Source: Zantedeschia hybrid cultivar
Taxonomy: Eukaryota; Streptophyta; Magnoliopsida; Alismatales; Araceae
Direction: 5' to 3'
Length of the DNA: 64,000 bases
Assembly (NCBI GenBank): GCA_030544215.1
Contig: JARZZO010000001.1
Location: 38,777,670 to 38,841,669 of the forward strand
This document shows, one piece after another, positions 9,651-20,581 of this stretch. Position numbers and translations under genes: made by a program. The notes under the pieces were generated by a model, which saw only the letters and a list, made by a program, of their open reading frames with translations, had not been told where the DNA came from and did no database searches. Within the stretch, counting starts at the first letter, position 1. Every line of letters starts with the position of its first letter.

Positions 9651-12600
9651 ATGTCGTCGAATAACTCACTCCGTGGCATACTTGATGCCAAACGTTTGAT
9701 TAGCATGTACTACTTGGATTGGTTCAGAAACCTGAAGAATGTCTTCAGATCTGAACACATTGGCTATGTCCTTGGAGCTGATCCTCCTGCTGAACCGGCA
9801 TTGGATGCCCTTGACGCAGAGATGATAGCTATTGATAAAAGATCGAAGGACAAAGGCGAAAGAGTAGTAAAGGATGACTGTTTCTATTATAAGCAGTATG
9901 GTTACTGGAAGAGGAACTGTAAGGAGTTCCTTAACGATAAAGCTCATGGAAATGTGAAGCTATATGAAGCATTAGATATCTATATGATAGATATCAACTT
10001 GTCAGTTATAAATTCCACATCTTGGGTATCAGATACTGGATGTGCTTCTCATATCTACCTTGATGTGCAGATGTTGACAAGTAAGTGCAAGCTGAGACAA
10101 GGCGAGGTGGAATTGAGGCTAGGAAACGGCGCAAAAGTTGCGGCGATTGCTGTTGGGACAGCAAACCTCAAGCTTCCATCAGGAGATGCCTTACTATTAG
10201 AAGATTGTTATTATGTTCCTAGCATAATAAAGAACATCATATCAATATCTTGTTTGGACAAGATAGGATATAGGTTGACTATTGAGAATAGAAGTAGTTC
10301 GATTTATTATGGTAATAAATCAATAGCTTCGGCATCTTTGGTCAACGGTCTATATCTCTTTGATGTTTCTTATTACAATCTTCAAATTGATAATGCTCTT
10401 AAGAAGAGCAAGAATTGTGTGAACCAAGCCTACATGTGGCATTGTAGACTTAGGCATATTGGTGAAAGCAGGTTGCAAAAGTTGCACAAGCATGGTTACT
10501 TAACTGCATTCGATTACGAATCGTTTGCAACATGTGAATCCTGCCCTATGGGAAAGATGACAAAATCTCCATTTACTGGACATGGAGAACGTGCCAAAGA
10601 CATTCTGGAACTAATACATTCGGATGTATGTGGTCATATGTCCACCCAAGCCAAAGGTGGCTACTCATACTTCATCACGTTCACCGATGACTTCTCAAGA
10701 TTCAGCTATGTGTACTTAATGAAGTATAAGTCGGAAGCATTTGAGAAGTTCAAGGAGTTCAAGAATGAGGTAGAGAAGCAGTTAGGAAAGAGTATTAAAA
10801 CTCTTCGATCAGATCGAGGAGGAGAATACTTGAGTACTAATTTCACACAATTCTTAAAGGATAATGATATCCTTTCTCAGCTAACCCCTCCATATACACC
10901 ATAGATGAATGGTGTATTAGAAAGAGGAATCGCACCCTGTTGGACATGGTGCGATCCATGATGAGCTTTTCGGGATTACCAGTGTCCCTCTAGGGGTATT
11001 CTCTAGAGTCAGCAACATACCTACTTAACAGAGTACCCAACAAGTCTGTGGCCTCTACTCCATATGAGATATAGAAAGACAGGAAACCAGAATTTAAACA
11101 TGTTAAAGTCTGGGGTTGTCCTGCTCATGTAAAGTGGCATGATCCAGACAAGCTGGAATCACGAACTGATAAATGCAGGTTTGTGGGATATCCAAAGGAA
11201 ACCTTTGGATACTATTTTTACTATCCTGGTGAACAAAAGGTATTTGTCGCCAGGAAAGCTGTCTTCCTGGAAGAGGAATACCTTCTCCAGGAGGACAGTG
11301 GGAGTAAAATAGTACTGGAAGAGGTTCCAGATCCCTAAACAACTGCATTATCATCAAATGAGAAATCAGTTCTTGAATCTGTTCAAGTACATACACATGA
11401 GCCTCGTAGATCTGGTAGAGTACCTAGACTACCAGAACGATATGTGGGATATATCACTGAAGGTGAGACTAAGGTAGAATATAATGAGGATGATGATCCT
11501 AAAACCTACCAGGAGGCTATAGAAGGCCCAGAAGCCGGGAAATGGCGAGAAGCCATGAGTTCAAAAATCCAGTCTATGTACACCAACCAAGTTTGGAACT
11601 TGGAGGACTTGCCCGAGGGTATTGTACTCATCGGTTGCAAGTGGATCTTTAAGAGAAAGATCGGTGCTGATGGACGGATCGACACTTATAAGGCAAGGTT
11701 GGTGGCAAAGGGATATCGTCAATGGCAAGGAATTGAATATGACGAGACTTTCTCACCAGTTGCCATGATAAAGTCGATCAGAGTTCTACTCGCCATTGCT
11801 GCACATTTTGATTATGAAATCTGGAAGATGGAAGTGAAGACTGCCTTCCTCACTGGTAATCTTGAGGAAGAGGTGTATATGATACAACCAGAAGGTTTCA
11901 CATCTAAAGAATCTCCAGATAAAGTGTGCAAGCTTCAGGGGTCCATTTATGGACTGAAGCAGGCTTTCCGGAGCTAGAACATAAATTTGACGAGGCTGTC
12001 AAGTCTTACAACTTCATTAAGAATGAAGATGAGTCTTGTGTGTACAAGAAGACCAGTGGGAGTGCAGTCACCTTCTTAGTTCTTTACGTAGATGACATAT
12101 TACTCATTGGGAATGATGTAATTATGATGTCATCAGTAAAGATCTAGCTGTCGAAAAACTTCTCCATGAAGGATTTGGGAGAAGCATCCTACGTATTGGG
12201 AATACGGATCTATAGAGATAGATCAAAGAGGATGCTTGGAATGACCCAATCCTTGTACATAGATACCATAATCAAAAAGTTTGGCATAGAAAATTCCAAG
12301 AGAGGTCTCATACGGATGAGACATGGAATTATTCTCTCAAAGAAGCAGTCTCCTAAGACTCCTAATGAGAGGGCATTCATAGATAGAATACCCTATGCCT
12401 CTGCCATAGGATCTATCATGTATGCCATGCTATGTATACGGCCTGATGTTGCATTTGCTCTAAGTGTTACGAGCAGATTTCAAGCTGATCCAGGCGAAGA
12501 GTACTGGAAGGCAGTAAAATGTATCCTTAAGTACTTGAGAAGAACTAAGGATATGTTTCTTGTCTATGGAGGAGGTGACTTGAAACTATGAGGCTTTACT

Positions 12601-13071
12601 GACTCGAGTTTCCAGTCAGATCCAGATGATAGCAAGTCTACATCTGGATTCGTGTTTACTTTGAATGGAGGCGCAGTGTGCTGGAAGAGTTCCAAGCAAG
12701 TAAACACTGCAGATTCGACGACTGAAGCTGAGTACATCGCTGCAGCTAAGGCCACCAAGGAAGCAGTGTGGTTGAAGAAATTCATCACCTAGCTCGGCGT
12801 AGTTCCCAGCATCTTTGAGCTTGTTCCACTGTTGTGCAACAACAATGGAGCGATTGCGCAAGCGAAACAGCCGCGGTCTCATCAGTATTTGAAGCATATT
12901 CTGAGGCGTTTTCATCTTATCAAAGAGATCATTTCCAGAGGAGATGTAGTAGTAGAAAGAGTTCCATCCGTTGACAATGTAGCAGATCCACTGACAAAGC
13001 CGTTGGCTCAAATTGTGTTTGAGCGTCACCTAAAGTTTATAGGCTTATTGTATAAAGGTGATTGGCTTTAG
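9651..13071 (+). pseudogene. Copia I gag-pol polyprotein, degenerate
   Basis: Starts at ATG 9651 (MSSNNSLRGILDAK), ends TAG at 13069-13071. Gag is cut short: relative to copia II about 500 nt is missing between EMIA and the zinc knuckle. The knuckle reads CFYYKQYGYWKRNC, with one Cys and the His replaced by Tyr. The protease site is WVSDTGCASH. Integrase has HHCC residues (about 10438-10550), IHSDVCG and LRSDRGGEY. RT has KWIFKRK, KTAFL and YVDD (about 12085-12096). RNase H ends near 13071. Stops include TAG 10902-10904 and those after QAFRS, VKI and before GFTDS; frame changes occur near 10920-11440, near 11960 and after 12590. Confidence 0.88.
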
Positions 13072-13074
13072 TCC

Positions 13075-13085
13075 AAGTGGGAGAT
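13075..13085 (+). other. Copia I polypurine tract
   Basis: AAGTGGGAGAT abuts the TGTTAG of the 3' LTR, the usual place for plus-strand priming. Confidence 0.75.
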
Positions 13086-16000
13086 TGTTAGTTTTAGGTG
13101 GCCTACAAGCCAATCTGACTATGTAAATCTCGTTCGTTTATTAATATAATGGCATAATATTCATTATGTGTAAATCGCATTAATTCTCGTTTCATAATGA
13201 AGTCCGTGAATATGTGATATAGTGATCAGATTATGATGAGATCATACTAATGGGACTGATCACTTAAACACACATATTCTTAATCGTTCCTAGTCGGAGG
13301 ATATTCGAGAAGGACATCGGCTATCCGGTTAGACTAGTACAGATTACTCCTGCTCATATGATGTGGGAGACTGATCTCATAAGTCACTTGTGTGGAGACA
13401 CTAAGGCGAATCTGTAGGTGCTCATTGGAGAATGAGTTCACTGAACTGATCCGACTGAATCGCTGGATGGTATTGTACCTCACTGTTAACCAGCTTGAAT
13501 CTATTATCGCAGTTGCGTGGATGGTCCTCGGACCTGAGACACCACGGACACCTTGTCGGTGGACTTCTGTGTTTTGACCTTGGTCTACGAATCTCTAGCC
13601 ACGGGATTCTAAAACGCCAAGGATTGGGTACAGCGGAATACCGTCGAAGGGAATTGTGTGTCAATAAGGAATCATTCGCTCTCGGTACTTAGAGAGAGAA
13701 TGCTCTAGGAAGGATGCGCGGAAGTCCCTGGCCAGGGTGGATGATAATGTCGGGAAAGGAGTTTTCCGATATTTATCAGCGGCATCCAATCCAAGTGAGT
13801 CGACCGGTTAGGGTTTGACAACACGCCATACCCTGAGTTGACTTGAGAGCATTGTACGAATGAAGGATTATATCCACGCGGTAACTGTCAGCGGAAAGGT
13901 TCCAAGAGTGGGTTACTTAATGATAGATATAGGTGTCCTCTAAGCCAATCATAAGGCACCTATTTCAATCTGGTTCACTAATAAATGACATTAAATTAAT
14001 TATGTAGATTGGAATATTTATAATTGCACATAATGAAGTCCATGAATATGTGTAATAGTCTTCAGATTATGATGAGATCATAATAATGAGACTGATGACT
14101 TATAAACACATATTCTCAATTGCTCCTAGTCGTAGGATGTTTGAGAAGGACATCAAACATCCAGTTAGACTAGTACAGGTTAGTCCAGCTCATATGATGA
14201 GGGTGACTGATCTCGTTAGTTACTAGTGTGGAGACACAATGGTAAACCTGTTGGTGCTCATTGGGGAATGAGTTCACTGAACTGATCCGACATGAATCAC
14301 CGAATGGTAATTTACCTGACTGTCAACCGGCTTGATTCATCGTCACAGTAGCGTAGTTGATCCTTGGACTTAAGACACCAAAGACACCTTGTCGGTGGAC
14401 TTCTGGACTTTGACCTTGACCTACGAATCCCTATCCACGGGATATCTAATAGTCAAGGATCGGGTCCAGCGGAAGACCTTCGAAGGTGATTGTGTGTTCA
14501 ATAAAGGATCGTTCGCTCTCAGGTAACTGGAGAGAGAAGGCTCTAGAATAGATCCGCAGGAGTCTCGGGCCAGAGCAGAAACAATATCATAAAAGTGGTT
14601 TTCGAATATTGTACATCGGAGTCTGATTTAAGTGAGTTGACCATCTAGGGTTTGACAGTTGACTATACCTTAGGTTAACTTGAGAGCATTGTGCGAACGA
14701 AGGATTATAGCCACGCGGTAACTGTGGACGGACAGGTTCAATGAGTGGGTTGCTGAACCCCATTACCTTCCAGGATCATGCGGTGTTGCTTGGCACCCAA
14801 CTTGATCGGAAGCCCGACCGAATTTACATGCGATGATAATTCGGTTGAGTAATTAGTTAATATATAGATATTAATTAATTATAATAAGTCAATAACTAGT
14901 TATTGGACTTAACGGGCTGAAAATCGGACTGGTAAATGGGCCTAGAGGGTCACACGCAATAAGATTCTCAGTCGGTGGTACATAAGTGGGATTTATATTA
15001 ACTCGGGGACCTTTGTGAAAAGTCGCGCCGACTTAATATATATACACGTTGTTGAGAAACCCTGGGCCAAGCTCCAGGATTTCCCCATGCTGGCCGTCAT
15101 CCCTCCTTTTTCTCTCCTCCTCTGGGCGACCCGTTCGAGGCGCCGAGATTGTCACCGTCTCTGCCGCACGTGATTCCCGAAAGTCGGGAATTCCCGTCGG
15201 CGGGATTTCAGCAATCGTTGCGGCGACGGATCTTCAGCGAGCGAGCTGATACGGACGAGGGATCGAGGACGAACCACCGCGGAGGATCGCGTGGATACCG
15301 CTGGAGGCCGGACGCTTGTGCGGCTTGCGGCATCACCTCGACGGAATCGAGACGGAAGCGGATTTGAATCTGCGCACGATAATTAGATTACTCCCATTAG
15401 TTTTTCGGTTTTACATTTTCGTTCCCAATCGGATCAGCGGGCGTCGGGCGGGATTTATTTTATTCTTCGTTTACGCTGCGTTCTTCGCGTTCCGCCCGGA
15501 TCCCAACACTTAACCCCAATACCTTCCGGGTTCACGCGATGTTGCTTGGCACCAAACGTGATCGGATGCCCGGTCGAATTCGATGTGCGACATCAATTCG
15601 ATTGATTAATTAATAAAGGGTTATTGATTGATTAATAAAGCCAGTGAGGAGTCACTGGGCTTGTTGGGCCATTAACTGGACTGGTACTTAGGCCTAGAGG
15701 GTCACACGCAAATGATTCTTAAGGCGATGGATAAATAAGTGGGTTTTATACAAACCGGGGGTTTTTATGAAAAATCACGCGGTTACTATAAAACATAGCT
15801 AACGGGCTGAGCAGGCCAAGCTACTACTAACCCTAGCCGCCCCTCCTCTGTTTCTCTCTCTCTCTGGTGTCCAGACAGATCTAGATCTGCTCCGCCGCTT
15901 CTCCGAATCCCGTTTGATGGGAAATCGTCCGCACATTGCGGCGACCGGCGGAGGTTTCGTGGGCTGCGAAGAACGAGGAACGTGAGGATATCCATCGCGA

Positions 16001-16205
16001 GGAGGATCGCGTGGACTTCGCTAGAGGCCGGGCACTTGCGCGGCTTGCGGTGTCACACCGACGGAACCGAACGGTTGCGGATTTGAATCCGCACACGGTG
16101 AGAATCGATTATCCGATAATCGTAGCTTTTAGTTTTTCAAAACGGGAACGGATTTCCATTTTTATTTTATTTTCTACTGTGCGTGAGATCCGGAGAAACC
16201 CAACA
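13086..16205 (+). repeat. Copia I 3' LTR, split by a solo LTR
   Basis: Begins TGTTAG and ends CCCAACA. Parts 13086-13920 and 15514-16205 make 1527 bp once the nested LTR and one TSD copy are removed, against 1539 bp for the 5' LTR. Confidence 0.92.
13921..15508 (+). mobile_element. Solo copia LTR nested in copia I 3' LTR
   Basis: 1588 bp, TGATAG...CCCAACA, flanked by perfect CTTAA duplications (13916-13920, 15509-15513). The empty site is seen in the 5' LTR near 6230. It has no internal region, so it arose by LTR-LTR recombination. It is a different subfamily from copia I but shares the U3 layout: outer arms GAATATGTG/CACATATTC (14044-14115) and a CTCATT/AATGAG hairpin (14257-14272). Confidence 0.93.
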
Positions 16206-17086
16206 AGTGGGACATCGTCGGGTCGGATGGGCTTCGCCTTGCCCAAGGGAAAGTAGTAATAGGACTATATCTACATAAACAAACATATATGTTAGAAATC
16301 ATCATGCATTCAATCATTTCATAAACATGCATTCATGGAATTAAATGAAATTAATTAAAGATACCTAAAGGAACGGCACGAAGCCGCTAACGGTCGTCTC
16401 ATGGTCCGGCGCGACCGCAGATAAACCAGTGAAGAGGTGGGCCAGAAGGGCCGCACCCCATGCATACTCTCCTAACCTATCTACATCTCTAAGGAGACCT
16501 AATAACCTATAATGAATGTGGTCGCCCTTCGTCCCGAAGAGCAACCTCCCAAAGAAAAAGACCAAAAAGACCCTAAGCTCCCGGTCTACTACCTCTCTCT
16601 GACTCTCATCCCAACAATAAACCCCGACAGCTGACCTTGTCAACCTATCCCTAAACATCTCTCGGGACTCCCCCTATCTCCGCCTAGGGTTGACTAACAC
16701 TAGGGCATCCTCTACATTTACTCTAAACAGGGTCCTAGACTCTCTACCTAGGGCACCTGACACATCTAACCTGAGAAGGCTCTCAGCTATCTCCTGGTAA
16801 TCGGGATAGGTAATCCCGCTCACTGCCCGACCTTTGACTCGAAGGCCGGTGATCCTCACTACATCCTCTAGGCTGGGGACCATATGTCTCCAGGGCATCA
16901 AGAATGCCCAGCTCACTACATCCCACCTCTCTCGTAAGACCTGCAATAGGACTAGATCGAGCCAAAAGGGTCGATATCTAGGATCTCCCCAAACCCAATG
17001 CGTCTAAGCCTATCCGTCTGGAAATCAGGGAGTCTGTGGTACGCCGCAACCACGAGGTCCCAGGAGATCCGGGCCCTTATCGTGCC
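16206..17086 (-). pseudogene. PMD gene exon 2 and first part of exon 3
   Basis: Exon 2 runs from acceptor CAATTGCAG (17087) to a donor GTATCT at 16364. It encodes the PMD core: SWDLVVAAYHRLPDF, RIGFGEIL, ERWD, PSLEDVVRITGLRVKG, then a long W/F-rich part ending GFVPFL. A one-base shift near 16960 and TAG at 16676-16674 break it. Its last codon before the donor is TAG where the family would have a Gln. The intron 16364-16271 ends TTATGTAG, and exon 3 begins at 16270 with ATA TAG, then reads YYYFPLGKAKPIRPDD up to the copia I insertion. Confidence 0.75.
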
Positions 17087-17301
17087 CTGCAATTGTTCAA
17101 GAAATGTTAGAAAAATCAATTAAAAGGGCAATTGAATCAAATTTTAAATCTAAATTGGGTTGGCGTTGGGCCTGGTCGACGCCTTTTGAAAGGCGTCACC
17201 TAGTCTCGACGCCATTCAACCACGGATCCGAAGACCCGTGGCCGTCCCTCTTTTTGGTTTCCCGCCACCAAATGCTATAAAAGGAAAGATTTTGGACTTA
17301 C
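17087..17301 (-). other. PMD intron 1 with GGCGTC dyads
   Basis: A 215-nt intron with donor GTAAGTCC and acceptor TTGCAG on the minus strand. At 17161-17220 it carries GGCGTC/GACGCC half-sites of the kind that fill the Tekay-like LTRs. Confidence 0.65.
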
Positions 17302-17334
17302 CATCGAGGGGCCAGCTTCTTTGGCCGGTGCCGC

Positions 17335-19399
17335 TGATCGTTTCGAATTGTGCATCGTTAAACACATGAAAACGTTCAATCTAAATTTATCCGGCTCACT
17401 CAAATCAAATTTTGGAAATTAATAGTGGTGAGTCCGAGTCGATCCACAGGGAGTTAAGATTTTAACTTTGAAAATCTTGAATTTGTTTTAAAAATTAGAA
17501 GATATGAAGTATTTGATTTCAAATGAAACTAGAAAATTGAGAATTAGATGGCCAACAAAACATGTGAAATAAATTAGTTAAAAAAAAATCTAAATATCAT
17601 TCATTAATTAAATGCCTAATCTATGGAAAATCTATGCTAAAACACCAATAATTCTTAATAAAAAATTCAAGACAACATTATTAAACACCTAAAATTCTGA
17701 TATAGAATTGTAAAACTTTTGAATTGAAATTTCTTTAAGAAATAAATAACCCTAAATACTTATTGTTTAACAACTAAAACAACTTAATGCAGCTGAAGGC
17801 CCCGCTGGCACCAGGTTGATGTATGGAGAGGCTGGCGGTGCTTCAGGCTCATGTGAAGGCTTGCTGGCTGCAGCTTGGACAACGCGTGGAGGAGGGTTCA
17901 CCGCAGCTGCTGTGCGCGTGGCTGTGCATGCAGGAGGTTATTGCTGGTGAAGCTGCTGCTCGTGGAAGCGGGCTGCTGGAGCTGCGTGGCTGCATGCAGG
18001 TGCTGGCTTCACCACGTGGACGAGCTGCTGCTGCTGGGTTTGCTGCCGGAGCTTGTTGCTGGAAGACGCTATGCCGCGTGGAGCCGGGATGCAGGAAGAA
18101 CTTGCTGGTGAAGCTGGGAGGAGTTGGAGGGCTTGGAGCTTGCCGACTGGAGAGGAGGATGTTGCTAGCTTGGACGGCTGGTACGCAGACAGTGGAGTTG
18201 CTGCCGGTTGCTTGCAGGAGGATGCAGTGAAGAGCTGCTGTGAACGCAGGGTTGCGCTGGAGGATTGTTGGATGCTGGTGCTTGGAAGCTTCACTCGGCG
18301 TGCATGCACGTCGCCATGTAGGCCACTGGAGGCGCGCGTGAAGGCTTCAGGCCCGTGAGAGCTGCTTGTGGTGAGAAGAGAGAGGGAGGTAGAGAAGAGA
18401 GAACCGGAGAAAAACAGAGAGGGAGGAAGATGGGGAGATTGCTGCAGCTGGAGGAAAACGGAGAGAGAAAAACAGAGGGAGAGAAAGAGACGGAGGAGGA
18501 GAAATAGAAGAGAGAGGAGTTATGGAGGCTGTGGAGTTGAGAAAGAATAGGGGAGAGAGGTTGTGGGAGGAGGCTGTGCGTGAGAGAAAGAGAGAGGTGC
18601 TGGAAAACAGAGAGAAACCGAGAGAGGGCGTGGGAGAAAGAAAGAGATGCTGAGAGGGAAGAACAGATAAAATCTGGAGCGAGGTTGAGAGAGAGAGCCG
18701 TGAAAGAGAGTTGGAGAAGGAGAGAAAGGCTACGGAGGAGGAGGAATCGGCTTGCAAACTGGAGAACAAAACGTGGGGGAGATTTTATAGAGAGGAGAAG
18801 GAGGAGAGGCTGCCGGGTTTGAGTTGGAAAAGGAGGAGGATATGTGGGAGACTTGGAGAAGGGACAAGATTTGGATCTGGAGAGGAAGAGGAAATTGGAA
18901 AAGAAATAGGATTCGACTTTCTAAAACGAGAAAGAGAGAGAGGATTTTTAAAATAAAGGAAGGGATGTGTTTAGAAAATCGGAGAGACGGAGGGAAATAG
19001 TGGGTTTTAGGAAACTCCAGCGAAGGAAGGAATCAAATTGTATTTTTACCCCTGTTTTAGTTGAAATCCGCACACTAGACCTCCCCCAAATTTCCGAAAA
19101 CTCCTCCAGCTGCACTGCATCATCGACGTGTCCTGTTCACATCAAATAAATATAATTTAGCGCATTATCATAAAAATATCATCATATTTATTCATTTCGT
19201 CTCGGTTTTGTCGAAAAACCGCAAATGCGCTACACTCCTTTGATCACATGAAATGACGATGTTTTTAAGTCAGAATTTGATGAAATTGGTACCGTTGGAC
19301 TTGTTACACAATTATCTATCATTTCATGCTATTTTGCAGATAAAAACATGAGTATTATGCATATGGTTGCCCTTAAATGATCAATTTAACACTTTATCA
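17335..19399 (-). repeat. Athila 3' LTR
   Basis: 2065 bp; on the minus strand it starts TGATAAAG and ends CGATCA. It contains a C/T-rich part (plus strand GAGAGA-rich, 18360-18960) and a GC-rich part (17790-18360) whose open frames recur in the other LTR only because the LTRs are copies. Confidence 0.93.
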
Positions 19400-19411
19400 C
19401 ACCCCCCAACT
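19400..19411 (-). other. Athila polypurine tract
   Basis: On the minus strand AGTTGGGGGGTG lies immediately before the 3' LTR. Confidence 0.8.
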
Positions 19412-20581
19412 TACTCATTGCTAGTCCCTTAGCAATGCAAATAAGGAAAAGTTAGGACAAACAATGAATTATCATACTTCATTTGTAGTATCTTTCACAA
19501 TCAATTTAAGTGGTAGCCGATTGGTTAAGCTAAAAGTTTTCATATCCCACAATATTTTGATTCACGACAGGTGATTGTGCATGAAATTTGACACACTTAA
19601 AACTCGTTTCCGACCTTTTTGGTATATTCTTGCCTTTACTACCCTTTAGATAAAACTACCTGGGGAGGAGAAGAGAATACAAGATTTCCCGATCAGTCAG
19701 TGAGGACCGTTTTTCAGTTTCCGTCCCAACTCAGCACTTTTCACGGCTTGGTCATATTTTTGGTACGATGGACTTTTTAGCATGGCGTTTTCTCCATTTT
19801 ATTGTACTTTTGCTTTTGAGAGTGCGTACTTTTTGCCACTCTCTTTGTATTGCCTGAGGGGAGGTGCGTACTTTTTGCCACCTACCTTCCTTTAGCTCTT
19901 TTAACGTCTTATGTTGCCTTTAATGTTTACAGCTGTCCATTTTAAATGACCGCCTCTTTTAGAGTGCTGAGTGGGACAGTCCCCTATTACGGATTCTACA
20001 CATTCCTTTCGTTCAACCCAAAAGAAAAATTAGAATAAGTAGTCTTATCGTTGAGGTTAATTCCAACAATTCTATACTTTTAAGATCTTCCATTTATTCT
20101 AAGTTGCCGTGTGTGTGTGAAAATCATCCTGCTGTGGATTTTTGTAAAGTGAGATATTTGAACTTTAAAGGCTCTTTAACCAATGTGACTAGCAGAAAAC
20201 TGATTTGTTTAAGATTTACTTAATGAAACATGATTTTCATGCAATTTTCCTAGGATGTGAAAAGAAGTTTTTGAAAACATTTGACCCTTTTTCAGTGAAA
20301 GATATCAGTTTTCTTCAAAAGATTTTCAATAAATGCTATGATTGTCCCACCCCCCAACTTGATTGACATTGTCCTCAATGGCATAAAAGATATGAAAAAA
20401 CATGCAGCCAGAAGAGAATTTGTGAAGGAGCGAAACAACCTGTAATGACGAGGAGGCGACATACCCACGATGATTGCTGCTTAGGGACCTAAAAGGAAAG
20501 AGATACACAGGTTGAAGTAAACTATTGGGTTGCCTCCCAATAAGCGCTAAGTTTATCGTCTTCAGCCAGACGGAAGTTCAG
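19412..20581 (-). other. Athila 3' untranslated region with a second polypurine tract
   Basis: About 1.2 kb between the integrase stop and the 3' LTR. No credible frame; an env-like gene is absent. At 20346-20360 the minus strand repeats the PPT word AGTTGGGGGGTGGG. At about 20523-20550 the minus strand carries TTATTGGGAGGCAACCCA, a word I recall as common downstream of pol in related plant elements. Confidence 0.65.

Larger units (their letters stand above)
5399..16205 (+). mobile_element. Copia I: Ty1/copia LTR retrotransposon
   Basis: Two LTRs (5399-6937; 13086-16205 with a solo LTR inside), a PBS at 6939, a 2.7 kb leader, a gag-pol reading region (9651-13071) and a PPT. Order protease, integrase, RT, RNase H is that of copia. 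Without the nested solo LTR the element is about 9.2 kb. It inserted into exon 3 of the PMD gene. It is dead: gag has a large deletion and pol carries several stops. Confidence 0.92.

Noticed and set aside
17823..18358. GC-rich open frames in the Athila LTRs (also 27628-28163)
   Set aside because: They overlap on both strands, show no domain, and recur only because the two LTRs are copies.
19412..20581. Possible env-like gene downstream of Athila pol
   Set aside because: No frame of useful length on the element's strand and no signal or membrane segment; recorded as untranslated.
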